Shown: positions 5,044-13,523 of the stretch, in pieces
How positions within the stretch are numbered: position 1 is the stretch's first letter
Layout of the letters: each line of letters begins with the position of its first letter
Origin: an uncultured Prevotella sp.
GTDB lineage: Bacteria > Bacteroidota > Bacteroidia > Bacteroidales > Bacteroidaceae
DNA: 13,623 nt
NCBI GenBank assembly: GCA_934256705.1
Contig: CAKQPF010000075.1
Coordinates: 1 to 13,623, forward strand
Direction: 5' to 3'
Notes under the pieces: generated by a model
The model's database searches: none
Told to the model about the DNA's origin: nothing
Seen by the model: the letters and a program-made list of their open reading frames with translations, nothing else
Program-made: the position numbers and the translations under genes

Positions 5044-8000
5044 ATGAAAATTGAACTGAGAAAGTCTCTCCTCACCGTTCTTTTCATTGCTGCCGGACTC
5101 ACCACGGGCAGTCCATCGGCAATGGCACAGAGGGCAAAGAGCGAGAATGTGACACTCAACGTCACGTCAGCCACTATCAGTCAGGTCTTCACACAGATGA
5201 AGAAGCAGACTGGTTACAATTTCGTAATCAATAGTGACCTGGCAAAGACGATGACAAAAGTGAATGTCAACGTAAACAACAAGCCGATGCGCGAGGTGCT
5301 CAACGAAGTGCTCGGGCGATATAAATGCACGTATGACATCGAGGGGCATACCATCATCGTGCTTCGCAAGGCCGTAGATGAGCGTCCACGTACAGTCATG
5401 GGTGTGGTGCGCGACGATTCCGGCAACGCTCTTCCTGGCGTTCCTGTCTGCATCGGCGACTCAAAGGTGTGCACCATCACTGACGAGAACGGTCATTACA
5501 CATTCAAGATACCTTCCAGCGGCTGCGACCTGAAGTTCACATACGTGGGAATGAAGACAAAATACATCGCCATTGCCGCCGGCACATCCACGATAAAGCG
5601 GGACGTGGTGATGGATAATGAGTCGGCAATCGAGGAAGTAGTGGTGACAGGCTACTACAACCAGCGCAAGCAGACCTTCACCGGAGCCGCCACAAGCTAC
5701 AGCGGCGATGAGCTTCGTGCCATCTCTAACAAGAACGTGCTCAGCACTCTCTCCGCCATCGACCCTTCATTCAAGGTGGTGGACAACGTGGCAATGGGCT
5801 CCGACCCAAACACCATGCCTGACGTACAGGTGCGTGGCGTCAACTCACTGCCTACGACGGACGTGACAAACCTCAACTCGGAATACAAGGGAAACTCCAA
5901 TCTCCCTACTTTCATCCTCGACGGTTTCGAGGTCAGCGTGGAGAAGATCTACGACCTTGACCCTAACCGTGTGTCAAGCATATCCATCCTCAAGGATGCT
6001 TCAGCGACAGCTATCTATGGTTCACGCGCTTCCAATGGCGTAGTAATCATTGACACCAAGTCGCCAGAGTCAGGCAAACTGCGCCTCAACTACACCGGAA
6101 GCCTTGACTTTGAGGTGGCAGACCTCTCCGCCTACAATCTGCTCAATGCTTCGGAGAAACTGGAGTATGAACGTCTGGCTGGACTTTATGACGGCAGCAA
6201 CGCCATTTACGTGCAGGAAGATTACCTCGCCGACTACAACGAGCGCCTCAAACTGGTGAAGCAAGGCATTGACACCGACTGGCTGTCAAAGCCTCTGAAG
6301 TCCGTGGGACTGACCAATAAGCACAGCATCCTGGTGGAAGGAGGAAATGACAGCTTCAGATATGGAGTGGACCTCAACTACAACGGCAATTCCGGAGTGA
6401 TGAAAGGCTCTAACCGTGACCGCATCGGCACCGGACTGAAGTTCCAATATACATACAAGAACCTACGCTTCAAGGACTATCTGACATACGATAAGGTGAC
6501 TGCAAACAATTCGCCTTATGGTAGTTTCGACGTATATGCCAAGCTGAATCCTTACTATTCCCCAACTGATGCTACGGGACATATCAAGGATACGCTCTAC
6601 AAATACTCCACTCGCACAGGTACTACCCTCGTCACCAATCCTATGTTTAATGCTTCGCTGCATACATTGGACAAGACCGTCTATGATGATTTCAAGAATG
6701 ATTTCAGCGTGGAATGGGACATCATGCAGGGATTGAAGCTCAAAGGCAACTTCTCCATCGAGAGACAAAACAGACAAACGGACATCTTCAAGCCGTCAGA
6801 CCATACTGATTTCATCGGTCTTACAGAGAATAAGGGTAGCTATTTCAAGGGAAACACCACTACTAATTCCTATGACGGCAACGTTATCCTGTCATATTTC
6901 AAGCTCTTTGGCAAACACGCAGTGAGCGTAAATGGCGGTTGGAACATTCAGGAGACGTCCAACGACTATAGCGCTTACACCGTCTATGGCTATCCTAACC
7001 AGTCTTTGGACCACCCTTCTCTCGGAGGTGGATTCAAGGAAGGCGACCATCCGGTGGGCTATGCCACCACCACACGCCTCATGGGTTTCCTCGCAAACGT
7101 GAACTACAGTTATGACGACCGCTACTTTGTAGATGGCTCTATCCGTGTGGATGGTTCCTCTGTATTTGGCAGTAACAACCGTTGGGGCAAGTTCTGGAGC
7201 GCTGGTATGGGATGGAACGTGCACAATGAGCATTTCCTCAAGGGCAATGAGATAATCAATCAGCTCCGCATAAAGTTGAGCACTGGATATACTGGAAGTC
7301 AGAGCTTCTATCCTTATCAGTCAATGCTGATGTACAACTACAGCAGCAGCCTCGCTTACCAGGAGTATATCGGCGCCGTAATCAAGGCATACGGCAACAA
7401 TGACCTCAAATGGCAGCGCACACAGAAGACCAACCTCGGCATCGACTTTGAGTTCCTCAATCATAGGATTACCGGCTATTTCAACTATTTCATAGAGAGT
7501 TCCAAGGACCTGCTCGTGGATGTGGATATGGCTAATTATCTTGGTTTCACATCCTATAAGGAAAACCTTGGCGAGACACAAAACAAGGGATATGAATTCA
7601 ATGTCAAGGCCTGCGTCTATAAGGACCGCAGCAGCGCGGTGAGCCTCTTCGTCAATGGTATGCACTATCGCAACGAACTGAAGAAGATTTCCTCCGGTCT
7701 GTCTTCCTACAACAAGAAGTCTGACTCTGCCGGCAGCACCGCTCCTTACGTCCGTTACGAGGAAGGCGCTTCCATCAATGCCATCTGGGTAGTCCCTTCA
7801 GCCGGCATCGACCCGGGCACGGGCAATGAGATATTCATCAAGAAGGACGGCTCGCTGACCAACACATGGAGCGAAGAGGACTACGTGCCTTACAAGACTA
7901 CAAGCCCTACACTGGCTGGTACATTCGGCATCAATGCTATATGGAAGGAATGGGAGCTCAATGCCAATTTCTACTATCGCTTTGGCGGATATGCCTACAA

Positions 8001-8355
8001 CCAGACTTTGGTGGATAAAGTGGAGAATGTGGATCCATTCGGAAACGTGGACAAGAGAGCTCTCTACGACAGATGGTCCACTCCTGGCGTCGCTGCAAAG
8101 TACAAGCGCATCAGCGACCTCTCCAAGACAAGACCTACATCACGATTCGTGGAGAAGGACAATGTGCTCTCTGGCAATTCCCTTAGCCTCTCTTACACTT
8201 TCCGCAGAGACTGGATAAAGGCATTCGGAGCACAGTATCTGAAGCTCACCGCTATGGCTAATGACTTCATGTATTCCTCTACGATACACCGTGAGATGGG
8301 TACAACGTATCCTTATTCCCACCATTACACACTCCAAGTCCAACTTACATTCTAA
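5044..8355 (+). CDS. SusC/RagA-family TonB-dependent outer-membrane transporter with STN signalling domain
   Basis: This 1103-residue protein is a TonB-linked beta-barrel that imports a substrate delivered by its SusD partner. A signal peptide occupies residues 1-28 (cleavage after AMA). An STN signalling domain spans about 35-108 (NVTLNVTSATISQVFTQMKK to the strand HTIIVLRK), the part that contacts FecR-type proteins. A carboxypeptidase-regulatory-like beta-sandwich (117-192, RTVMGVVRDDSGNALPGVPV) follows, then a TonB-box-like EEVVVTGY (197-204). The plug runs about 205-340, with VQVRGVNSL, FILDGFEV and the SusC signature SISILKDASATAIYGSRASN. The rest is barrel strands ending LQVQLTF, with a terminal Phe as in outer-membrane barrels. 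The STN domain marks it as a transcription-regulating transporter. SusC proteins take up glycans, peptides or other nutrients; nothing here specifies the substrate. The SusD gene follows after 12 nt. Confidence 0.96.
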   Translation: MKIELRKSLLTVLFIAAGLTTGSPSAMAQRAKSENVTLNVTSATISQVFTQMKKQTGYNFVINSDLAKTMTKVNVNVNNKPMREVLNEVLGRYKCTYDIEGHTIIVLRKAVDERPRTVMGVVRDDSGNALPGVPVCIGDSKVCTITDENGHYTFKIPSSGCDLKFTYVGMKTKYIAIAAGTSTIKRDVVMDNESAIEEVVVTGYYNQRKQTFTGAATSYSGDELRAISNKNVLSTLSAIDPSFKVVDNVAMGSDPNTMPDVQVRGVNSLPTTDVTNLNSEYKGNSNLPTFILDGFEVSVEKIYDLDPNRVSSISILKDASATAIYGSRASNGVVIIDTKSPESGKLRLNYTGSLDFEVADLSAYNLLNASEKLEYERLAGLYDGSNAIYVQEDYLADYNERLKLVKQGIDTDWLSKPLKSVGLTNKHSILVEGGNDSFRYGVDLNYNGNSGVMKGSNRDRIGTGLKFQYTYKNLRFKDYLTYDKVTANNSPYGSFDVYAKLNPYYSPTDATGHIKDTLYKYSTRTGTTLVTNPMFNASLHTLDKTVYDDFKNDFSVEWDIMQGLKLKGNFSIERQNRQTDIFKPSDHTDFIGLTENKGSYFKGNTTTNSYDGNVILSYFKLFGKHAVSVNGGWNIQETSNDYSAYTVYGYPNQSLDHPSLGGGFKEGDHPVGYATTTRLMGFLANVNYSYDDRYFVDGSIRVDGSSVFGSNNRWGKFWSAGMGWNVHNEHFLKGNEIINQLRIKLSTGYTGSQSFYPYQSMLMYNYSSSLAYQEYIGAVIKAYGNNDLKWQRTQKTNLGIDFEFLNHRITGYFNYFIESSKDLLVDVDMANYLGFTSYKENLGETQNKGYEFNVKACVYKDRSSAVSLFVNGMHYRNELKKISSGLSSYNKKSDSAGSTAPYVRYEEGASINAIWVVPSAGIDPGTGNEIFIKKDGSLTNTWSEEDYVPYKTTSPTLAGTFGINAIWKEWELNANFYYRFGGYAYNQTLVDKVENVDPFGNVDKRALYDRWSTPGVAAKYKRISDLSKTRPTSRFVEKDNVLSGNSLSLSYTFRRDWIKAFGAQYLKLTAMANDFMYSSTIHREMGTTYPYSHHYTLQVQLTF

Positions 8356-8367
8356 ACGATACAGAGC

Positions 8368-9771
8368 ATGAAAAATATATATAAGATTCTTTGCCTGCTG
8401 TTGCTCGCGTGCAGCATCAGTTCATGTGAGAACTGGTTTGACGTCACTGCCAAGTCAGAACTCAAGGGAGACGATATGCTCTCCAACCGGACAGGCTACA
8501 GGGACGCACTCATCGGATGCTATGCCACTATGGCTGGAACAAATCTCTATGGCAGCCAGCTTACTATGACATACATGGATGTGCTCGGACAGTATTATTC
8601 CACTGCCAAGACTGCGCTCAATAACTTCGCTTATGCTGCCAATTACGATTACTCAAACCTTACGGAAGAGGCTCGAAAGGACGGCATCTGGAAGGATATA
8701 TATAACGTCGTCGCCAATGCCAACAACATACTGGACCACATCGACGGCGACAAGGGCGTATTCATGGAGGGAGAATACGAGGTAATCAAGGGCGAAGCAC
8801 TCGCCATCCGTGCCTATATGCACCTCGACCTGCTCCGCCTCTTTGCAAAGTCACCTTCCATGACCGACGGTCTCCAGTCGAAAGCGATTCCTTATGTCGA
8901 TCATTTCACGAACCAGATATACCCGCAACTGACAGTGGAACAAGTCCTCGACCGCATCATCGCCGACCTTACCGCGGCGCAATCACTCCTGAAGGACGTG
9001 GACCCTTACGGTCCGAAGCATGCGCAGTATGACCTCAAGTCGCTCACCGGATTGCTGAAAGGACGCGAATACCGCCTCAATTACTATGCTATCACAGCCC
9101 TCAAAGCTCGTGCCCTGCTCTATCGTGGCAAGACAGAGGACCTCAATAATGCTGGTCTATGCGCCAAGGAAGTCATCGAAAGTGGTCTCTTCCCATTAGT
9201 CACAAGCGCTGATATCCAGAGCTCTGACGACAATGGATTCGTCAGTGAGAATATTTTCGCACTCGAAAGTAAGGAACTGAAGGACAACGTAGCCGAGAAA
9301 TATTTCTACGTGACAAGCAATAACTACAACTTCCTTGCAGCCAACAAGAGCACAATCAATAAGGTATTCCCTACCACACTCGATATGGACTACCGCCTGA
9401 AATGGTGGATAGAGAATACGGGCTCTTACTATATCCTCTCTAAATACAACACTTCCAAGCGCATTCCTTTGCTGAAAGTGTCAGAGATGTACCTGATTTT
9501 GGCAGAGACTTCTGCTACAGAAAGCGACCGAGAGACATGGCTCAATCAGTTGCTTTACCATCGCGGACTGCCTAATGAGAGCCTCGAAGGCGTAGATTTC
9601 AAGGCTCGTCTGCTGCAGGAATATGCCAAGGAATTTATTGGCGAGGGACAGTTGTTCTATGCCTACAAGCGTCTGAACTCCAGCAAGAGCCCTGTCAGCA
9701 ACGCTGTCGTGGCTAATCCGGAAGCTGTATATGTACTGCCGCTCCCAAGTGACAACACTTATTTCCAATAA
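8368..9771 (+). CDS. SusD/RagB-family substrate-binding lipoprotein
   Basis: This 467-residue lipoprotein is the expected surface lid and substrate-capture partner of the SusC barrel. A hydrophobic signal sequence ends in the lipobox ISSC (lipidated Cys20), followed by ENWFDV, a typical SusD N-terminus (NWFDV/DFLDV). The N-terminal SusD-like segment is visible at GYRDALIGCYATMAG (about 45-60). The helical TPR-like core includes EVIKGEALAIRAYMHLDLLR (about 135-155), the family's most recognisable motif. A C-terminal SusD/RagB domain is seen around YILSKYNTSKRIPLLKVSEM and FIGEGQLFYAYKRL. The protein ends with the PLPSDNTY segment usual for the family (LPIP-x-x-E). It is a little short compared with the usual 500-600 residues. 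The start is 12 nt after the SusC stop, so the pair is translationally close. Confidence 0.95.
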   Translation: MKNIYKILCLLLLACSISSCENWFDVTAKSELKGDDMLSNRTGYRDALIGCYATMAGTNLYGSQLTMTYMDVLGQYYSTAKTALNNFAYAANYDYSNLTEEARKDGIWKDIYNVVANANNILDHIDGDKGVFMEGEYEVIKGEALAIRAYMHLDLLRLFAKSPSMTDGLQSKAIPYVDHFTNQIYPQLTVEQVLDRIIADLTAAQSLLKDVDPYGPKHAQYDLKSLTGLLKGREYRLNYYAITALKARALLYRGKTEDLNNAGLCAKEVIESGLFPLVTSADIQSSDDNGFVSENIFALESKELKDNVAEKYFYVTSNNYNFLAANKSTINKVFPTTLDMDYRLKWWIENTGSYYILSKYNTSKRIPLLKVSEMYLILAETSATESDRETWLNQLLYHRGLPNESLEGVDFKARLLQEYAKEFIGEGQLFYAYKRLNSSKSPVSNAVVANPEAVYVLPLPSDNTYFQ

Positions 9772-9784
9772 TTGAACGATTACT

Positions 9785-10483
9785 ATGAGACAAATATCAT
9801 TTTTATCTATAATGGCGACATTTCTCTGCATTGCCTTTTCATCATGCAGCGAGAATGACCATCTGGTGTATCAGGAGAAGGCAAAGGCATATTTCAGCAC
9901 TCTCACCAATGAGGACAGCCTCTCTTATTCATTCGCCGCAGGCACTGTGGAAAGCGACATAGTGGAGATTCCTATCATGATAATTGGAGAAAAGACCGGC
10001 ACTGAGCGCACCGTAGCCATCAGCGTAGATCCTGCTTCCACCGCTAAGGAAGGCGTGCATTACTCTGACCTCACCACGTCTGTGACCCTAAAGCCTGGCG
10101 AAGTGACTGCCAATGCCACTGTGAAGGTCTATGACAAGCAGTTGGAGAACGGCGATGTATCACTGATACTGGACATCGTGCCGAATGCCGACTTCGACAA
10201 TGGTTATACAGACAGGCAGAAAGCCAAGTTGATTATCACTAACCAGCTCGTCCAGCCTTCCTACTGGAAGATGCCGTTGTCGCTCTATTATGGTGCCTAC
10301 TCCAAGGCAAAGCATCGCCTCTGCATCCAGATCCAGGGCTTTGACTTCCCTAAGACCCTCGACTATAACCAGATTTCTGACTATATGTCCTACGGCAGAA
10401 TGGTATATAATTACCTGCTCAAGAATCCTGTATGGGACGAAGATACCCAGACCTGGATTACCGCAGACTGGTCGCCGATGTAA
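9785..10483 (+). CDS. DUF4843-type surface lipoprotein with Ig/Calx-beta-like domain
   Basis: This 232-residue lipoprotein matches the DUF4843 family that commonly follows SusC/SusD genes in Bacteroidales. The signal sequence ends at lipobox FSSC (Cys21), followed by SENDHLVY; the acidic residues just after Cys fit the surface-export signal of Bacteroidetes lipoproteins. Residues 30-155 form a beta-rich domain: a YFSTLT strand, VESDIVEIPIMIIGEKTGTE, then DPASTAKEGVHYSDL and VTLKPGEVTANATVKVYD. That order (strand, A-x-E-G-x-H-Y, LKPGE) is characteristic of Calx-beta-like repeats in this family. The rest (SYWKMPLSLYYGAYSKAKHR and onward) is the family's C-terminal part. It lies 13 nt after susD and is presumably part of the surface complex; direct substrate binding is inference. 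Confidence 0.85.
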   Translation: MRQISFLSIMATFLCIAFSSCSENDHLVYQEKAKAYFSTLTNEDSLSYSFAAGTVESDIVEIPIMIIGEKTGTERTVAISVDPASTAKEGVHYSDLTTSVTLKPGEVTANATVKVYDKQLENGDVSLILDIVPNADFDNGYTDRQKAKLIITNQLVQPSYWKMPLSLYYGAYSKAKHRLCIQIQGFDFPKTLDYNQISDYMSYGRMVYNYLLKNPVWDEDTQTWITADWSPM

Positions 10484-10532
10484 TCCATCACGGTGACTGA
10501 AACATTTTTCCACCCATAAAACGAAACAGACA

Positions 10533-12041
10533 ATGAACAAATACTTTTCCATATTGCTGCTTTCATCAGCCATGCTGTGCGCTTCCTGCGTCAGCGATGA
10601 CTCGAATGAGGCTGTCAATAAGCTGAACGAGGCTGCTATTTCCGGCATAGCCGATGTCTATGACAATGTCTATGTCGATGACAGACTCGCCATCACTCCT
10701 ACCGTAGTGTCCTCCACTGGTAATCCGGACGCGTTCAGTTACTTCTGGATCACATACGACAAGCAGACATATTATCACGCCGACACCCTCTCCCGCACCA
10801 AGGACCTCGACATCAAGGTGACGCTGACTCCTGGTGAGCACACCCTGAAATTCAAGGCTGTGGATAATGCCACAGGTATATTCTATGAGAAAGAAGCCAC
10901 TGTGAACGTGGTGAACACATTCACCAACGGCGTCATCATGCTATGCGACAATGGCGGAGACGCTGAACTGGCATTCTGGAGTCCTGCCAATGACAGGCTG
11001 ACCACCGGACTTTACGGCAAGCTCAATGACAATGCCGCACTCGGAAAGAATCCGAAGCGCGTGTTCTTCAACAAATACACCAACGACGAAGCGAGCGAAG
11101 TGGTGGTGATGTGCCAGGACGGCAAGGGAGGTAAAGTGCTCAACAGCATCATGATGACCAAGGCACGGGAGTACTCCGACTTCTTCATGTCAGAGCCGGA
11201 AGCCATCAATCCGCAGGGATATTTCAGATGCAGCATGCGTGAATACCTCATCGACGGAGGCAAGGTGTTCGACCGCGCCACAAACAGCTACACACCGGTG
11301 ACCACCGTCAAGCCAAGCATGACAGTGATGGGACGCGACTACAGCATCTCTCCTGAGTGCAACCTCGGCGATGATGCCTCTTTCCCAAGCCGAATGGCTC
11401 TATATGATGATGCCAACGGATGCTTCTATATGCTTCAGAACATCTCCACCGCTTTCCTCACCACGGCCAAGAAAACCAATGGAGTGACATACATAGATGG
11501 CGGTTTCTTCAATCCTGACAACACAGGAATGACCTGCGTCTATGCCAACATCAACTCCAGAAGTGAGACCGGAGCGCGTGAATATCTCGGCATATTCAAG
11601 ACCACAGCCGGAGAATACCATCTGCTCAAGTTTGGCATTGGCTTCTGGGTGAAGGACGCTACTCCTTCCACTTACTTCAAGGATCTCGGCAATGATGTCA
11701 TCACCGACCCTACCGTCCTTGCCGCTTCTTCCTTCTCATGCTCCGCTTCATTCGCAGGATATATGTTCTATTCCAAGGACAACGGCATCTATGTGCTCAA
11801 CACCGGCAACATGACTTCCAAGAGACTCTTCGACCTTGACGCTTCATGCAGCATCAACAGGATTGAACTTGAGAACAAGGGAAACCTGCTGTGGGTGGCT
11901 TTCACCGACAATGCGAAGGACGCAAAGAAGGCAGGATTCGCCGTATTCTCCATCGGTACTGACGGCGGCATCAATATGTCGCTCGTGGCAAAGCATGAGG
12001 GAGTGGCTGACAGGATTGTGGATTTTGAACAGAAATACTGA
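10533..12041 (+). CDS. PKD-like family surface lipoprotein with probable beta-propeller
   Basis: This 502-residue lipoprotein resembles the PKD-like family (Pfam PKD_2 type) that follows DUF4843 genes in SusCD loci. The signal sequence ends at CASC (lipidated Cys19), followed by VSDDSNEAVN, again acidic after Cys. Residues about 38-127 look like an Ig/PKD-type domain (PTVVSSTGNPDAFSYFWITY, LTPGEHTLKFKAVDNATG, EKEATVNVVN). Residues about 130-500 contain spaced strand-turn units (NGVIMLCDNGGDAELAFW, EASEVVVMCQDGKGG, YMFYSKDNGIYVLN, NLLWVAFTDNAKDAKKAGFA) resembling propeller blades. Propeller is my structural inference. The 49-nt gap before it is the largest in the operon and includes no clear terminator or promoter. 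Its TGA overlaps the next gene's ATG by one base. The probable role is accessory ligand capture or complex scaffolding at the cell surface. Confidence 0.82.
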   Translation: MNKYFSILLLSSAMLCASCVSDDSNEAVNKLNEAAISGIADVYDNVYVDDRLAITPTVVSSTGNPDAFSYFWITYDKQTYYHADTLSRTKDLDIKVTLTPGEHTLKFKAVDNATGIFYEKEATVNVVNTFTNGVIMLCDNGGDAELAFWSPANDRLTTGLYGKLNDNAALGKNPKRVFFNKYTNDEASEVVVMCQDGKGGKVLNSIMMTKAREYSDFFMSEPEAINPQGYFRCSMREYLIDGGKVFDRATNSYTPVTTVKPSMTVMGRDYSISPECNLGDDASFPSRMALYDDANGCFYMLQNISTAFLTTAKKTNGVTYIDGGFFNPDNTGMTCVYANINSRSETGAREYLGIFKTTAGEYHLLKFGIGFWVKDATPSTYFKDLGNDVITDPTVLAASSFSCSASFAGYMFYSKDNGIYVLNTGNMTSKRLFDLDASCSINRIELENKGNLLWVAFTDNAKDAKKAGFAVFSIGTDGGINMSLVAKHEGVADRIVDFEQKY

Positions 12042-13246
12042 TGAAAAATACAATAACAATCATAGTAACTATCGTTTTTTCTTTCTTTTTTCAGCAGGTT
12101 GCTGAAGCCCAAGGGATTGTCTTCTCCGACATTCCTTGGGCCGAAGCCCTCGCCAAAGCAAAGAAAGAGAACAAGCATATCCTCGTGGATGCCTACACTT
12201 CATGGTGCGGTCCATGCAGGAAAATGGCTAATTCCGTCTTTACACAGGCTGAAGTAGGCAATTATTTCAACGCCAACTTCGTCTGCCTGAAGATTGATGC
12301 AGAGAAGCAAGCCAAGCATGAGGCAATAAGAAACACTCCGCCTACTGCCTATCCGTCGTTCTATTATTATGATGCCGACGGCAATATCCTGTCTATCGTG
12401 ACCGGTTATCACGAGGCGACGGAGTTCATCGATCTGTCGAAGAAGGCACTCTCTTCCAACATCGGCAAGGCCTACAGCAAGGCTATGCAGGAATGGAAAG
12501 GCGGCAGACGCGATGCTAAATTCGTCAAGCAACTGCTCTTCGAGTATGTCTCCGAACTGCGTCCTGACAGCATTCGCCCAATGATGAATGAGTATCTCCG
12601 CGGACTTTCAGCCGCTGATTGCGTCAGCAAAGACAATGCCGACATGATAATCTGCTTCATGCACAGCATCAAGGACGATGCAGTCTGGAGAACCATCGCC
12701 ACGCACAATCCGGAATATCTGAAGATGTATGGCGAAGACTTCGGCAGGACGCTCTACATGAATCTGGTGAGAATACCGGGCATTGACCGCACGAAGGATC
12801 CTGTGCAGTATGAGGCGGACATGAAATGCGTTGACGGTTTCGACTATCCCAACAAGGATATGTTTCGTGAAGTGCGCGGAATGGAGTCTGTCCTCGCATC
12901 CCATGACTATGTGAAAGCATTGGCATTGGCGCTCTCCATCGGCGAGAGATACAAGGCAGACCATCCATATCTCTTCACCAATATGTTCTATTCTTTCATC
13001 ATCAATGATTTCTTCCTTGACAGTTACAGTCCTTCGGAAGTAGAGAAAGAACAGATTCTCAAGCTCGCTCATCTGGCTTTCGAGCATACTCCATCGCAAT
13101 GCACCATCTCTTATCTCGCAGCAGCGCAGGCTCGCTCAGGTCTTTACAAGGAAGCTTACAACACTCTCGCAAGCCTCCCCTTCTATAAAGCCCCGGCTCT
13201 GACATCCGCTGTCTATCGCCTTCTCAATCTTTCGAGGGTGAGATAA
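12041..13246 (+). CDS. Periplasmic thioredoxin-fold protein with long helical C-terminal tail
   Basis: This 401-residue protein begins with a signal peptide (residues 1-23, cleavage after AEA), so it is exported, and no lipobox is seen. Residues 28-135 are a thioredoxin domain of the thioredoxin_7/DUF255-like shape: a helix of alternating Ala and Lys (WAEALAKAKKENKHILVDAY), the active site WCGPC (Cys56, Cys59), and the cis-proline loop TAYPSF (Pro105). Both redox cysteines are present, so it should reduce or exchange disulfides. Residues about 140-401 are helical with no motif I can name; the end (SYLAAAQARSGLYKEAYNTL) looks TPR-like and may bind a partner. Its ATG overlaps the preceding TGA (TGATG), implying translational coupling. 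It may keep substrate or transporter cysteines reduced, or process an imported disulfide-containing ligand; both are inference. Confidence 0.9.
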   Translation: MKNTITIIVTIVFSFFFQQVAEAQGIVFSDIPWAEALAKAKKENKHILVDAYTSWCGPCRKMANSVFTQAEVGNYFNANFVCLKIDAEKQAKHEAIRNTPPTAYPSFYYYDADGNILSIVTGYHEATEFIDLSKKALSSNIGKAYSKAMQEWKGGRRDAKFVKQLLFEYVSELRPDSIRPMMNEYLRGLSAADCVSKDNADMIICFMHSIKDDAVWRTIATHNPEYLKMYGEDFGRTLYMNLVRIPGIDRTKDPVQYEADMKCVDGFDYPNKDMFREVRGMESVLASHDYVKALALALSIGERYKADHPYLFTNMFYSFIINDFFLDSYSPSEVEKEQILKLAHLAFEHTPSQCTISYLAAAQARSGLYKEAYNTLASLPFYKAPALTSAVYRLLNLSRVR

Positions 13247-13251
13247 GGTTC

Positions 13252-13324
13252 GTTTTGTTGTCTTGTTGTTTTGTTGTTTGTAGTTAACCTCCAGCAATAT
13301 AGACAATCAACAAGACCACAAAAC
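13252..13324 (+). terminator. Possible weak hairpin after the thioredoxin gene
   Basis: GTTTTGTTGTCTTGTTG (13252-13268) is complementary to CAACAAGACCACAAAAC (13308-13324) at 16 of 17 positions. The loop is 39 nt and the stem is AT-rich, with no T-run after it. It begins 6 nt after the operon's last stop codon. It is a candidate 3'-end structure and not a convincing intrinsic terminator. Confidence 0.35.
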
Positions 13325-13340
13325 TACTAAGCCTGTCTAT

Positions 13341-13523
13341 AAGACAGTACCGAGCGTAGCGAGAGTAACCCCACATTAGGTAATAGGGAATAAGTAATAG
13401 GGAATAGGAGATTACATTCACACCTTGCGTTTTCCCCATAGCAAGAAACCATGAGTGGCAAGTGTAATCTCCTATTACCTTTTCCCTATCTCCTATTACC
13501 TATAAAGTCAGGAAGACAGTACC
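13341..13523. repeat. Compact palindromic repeat element flanked by 11-bp direct repeats
   Basis: Two 39-nt arms (13378-13416 and 13463-13501) are inverted copies matching at 33 of 39 positions. The outer 10 and inner 14 positions are perfect. The left arm contains a 14-bp tandem (TAATAGGGAATA with AG or GG). The 46-nt loop holds a smaller CTTGC/GCAAG pair. AAGACAGTACC flanks the structure as an exact direct repeat at 13341-13351 and 13513-13523. A short hairpin CTGTCT-ATA-AGACAG (13334-13348) overlaps the left flank. No coding potential is visible. The layout suggests a MITE-like or REP-like intergenic repeat. Confidence 0.68.

Noticed and set aside
4817..5054. Two short overlapping frames in the fecR-susC gap, considered as leader peptides
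   Set aside because: Their ends run into the TA-rich simple sequence, they overlap each other and the hairpin, and no coding signature is visible.
13254..13282. TTGTT-rich run considered as a terminator T-tract or a microsatellite
   Set aside because: It is irregular and is interrupted by G at almost every third position, so it is neither a clean repeat nor a U-tract.
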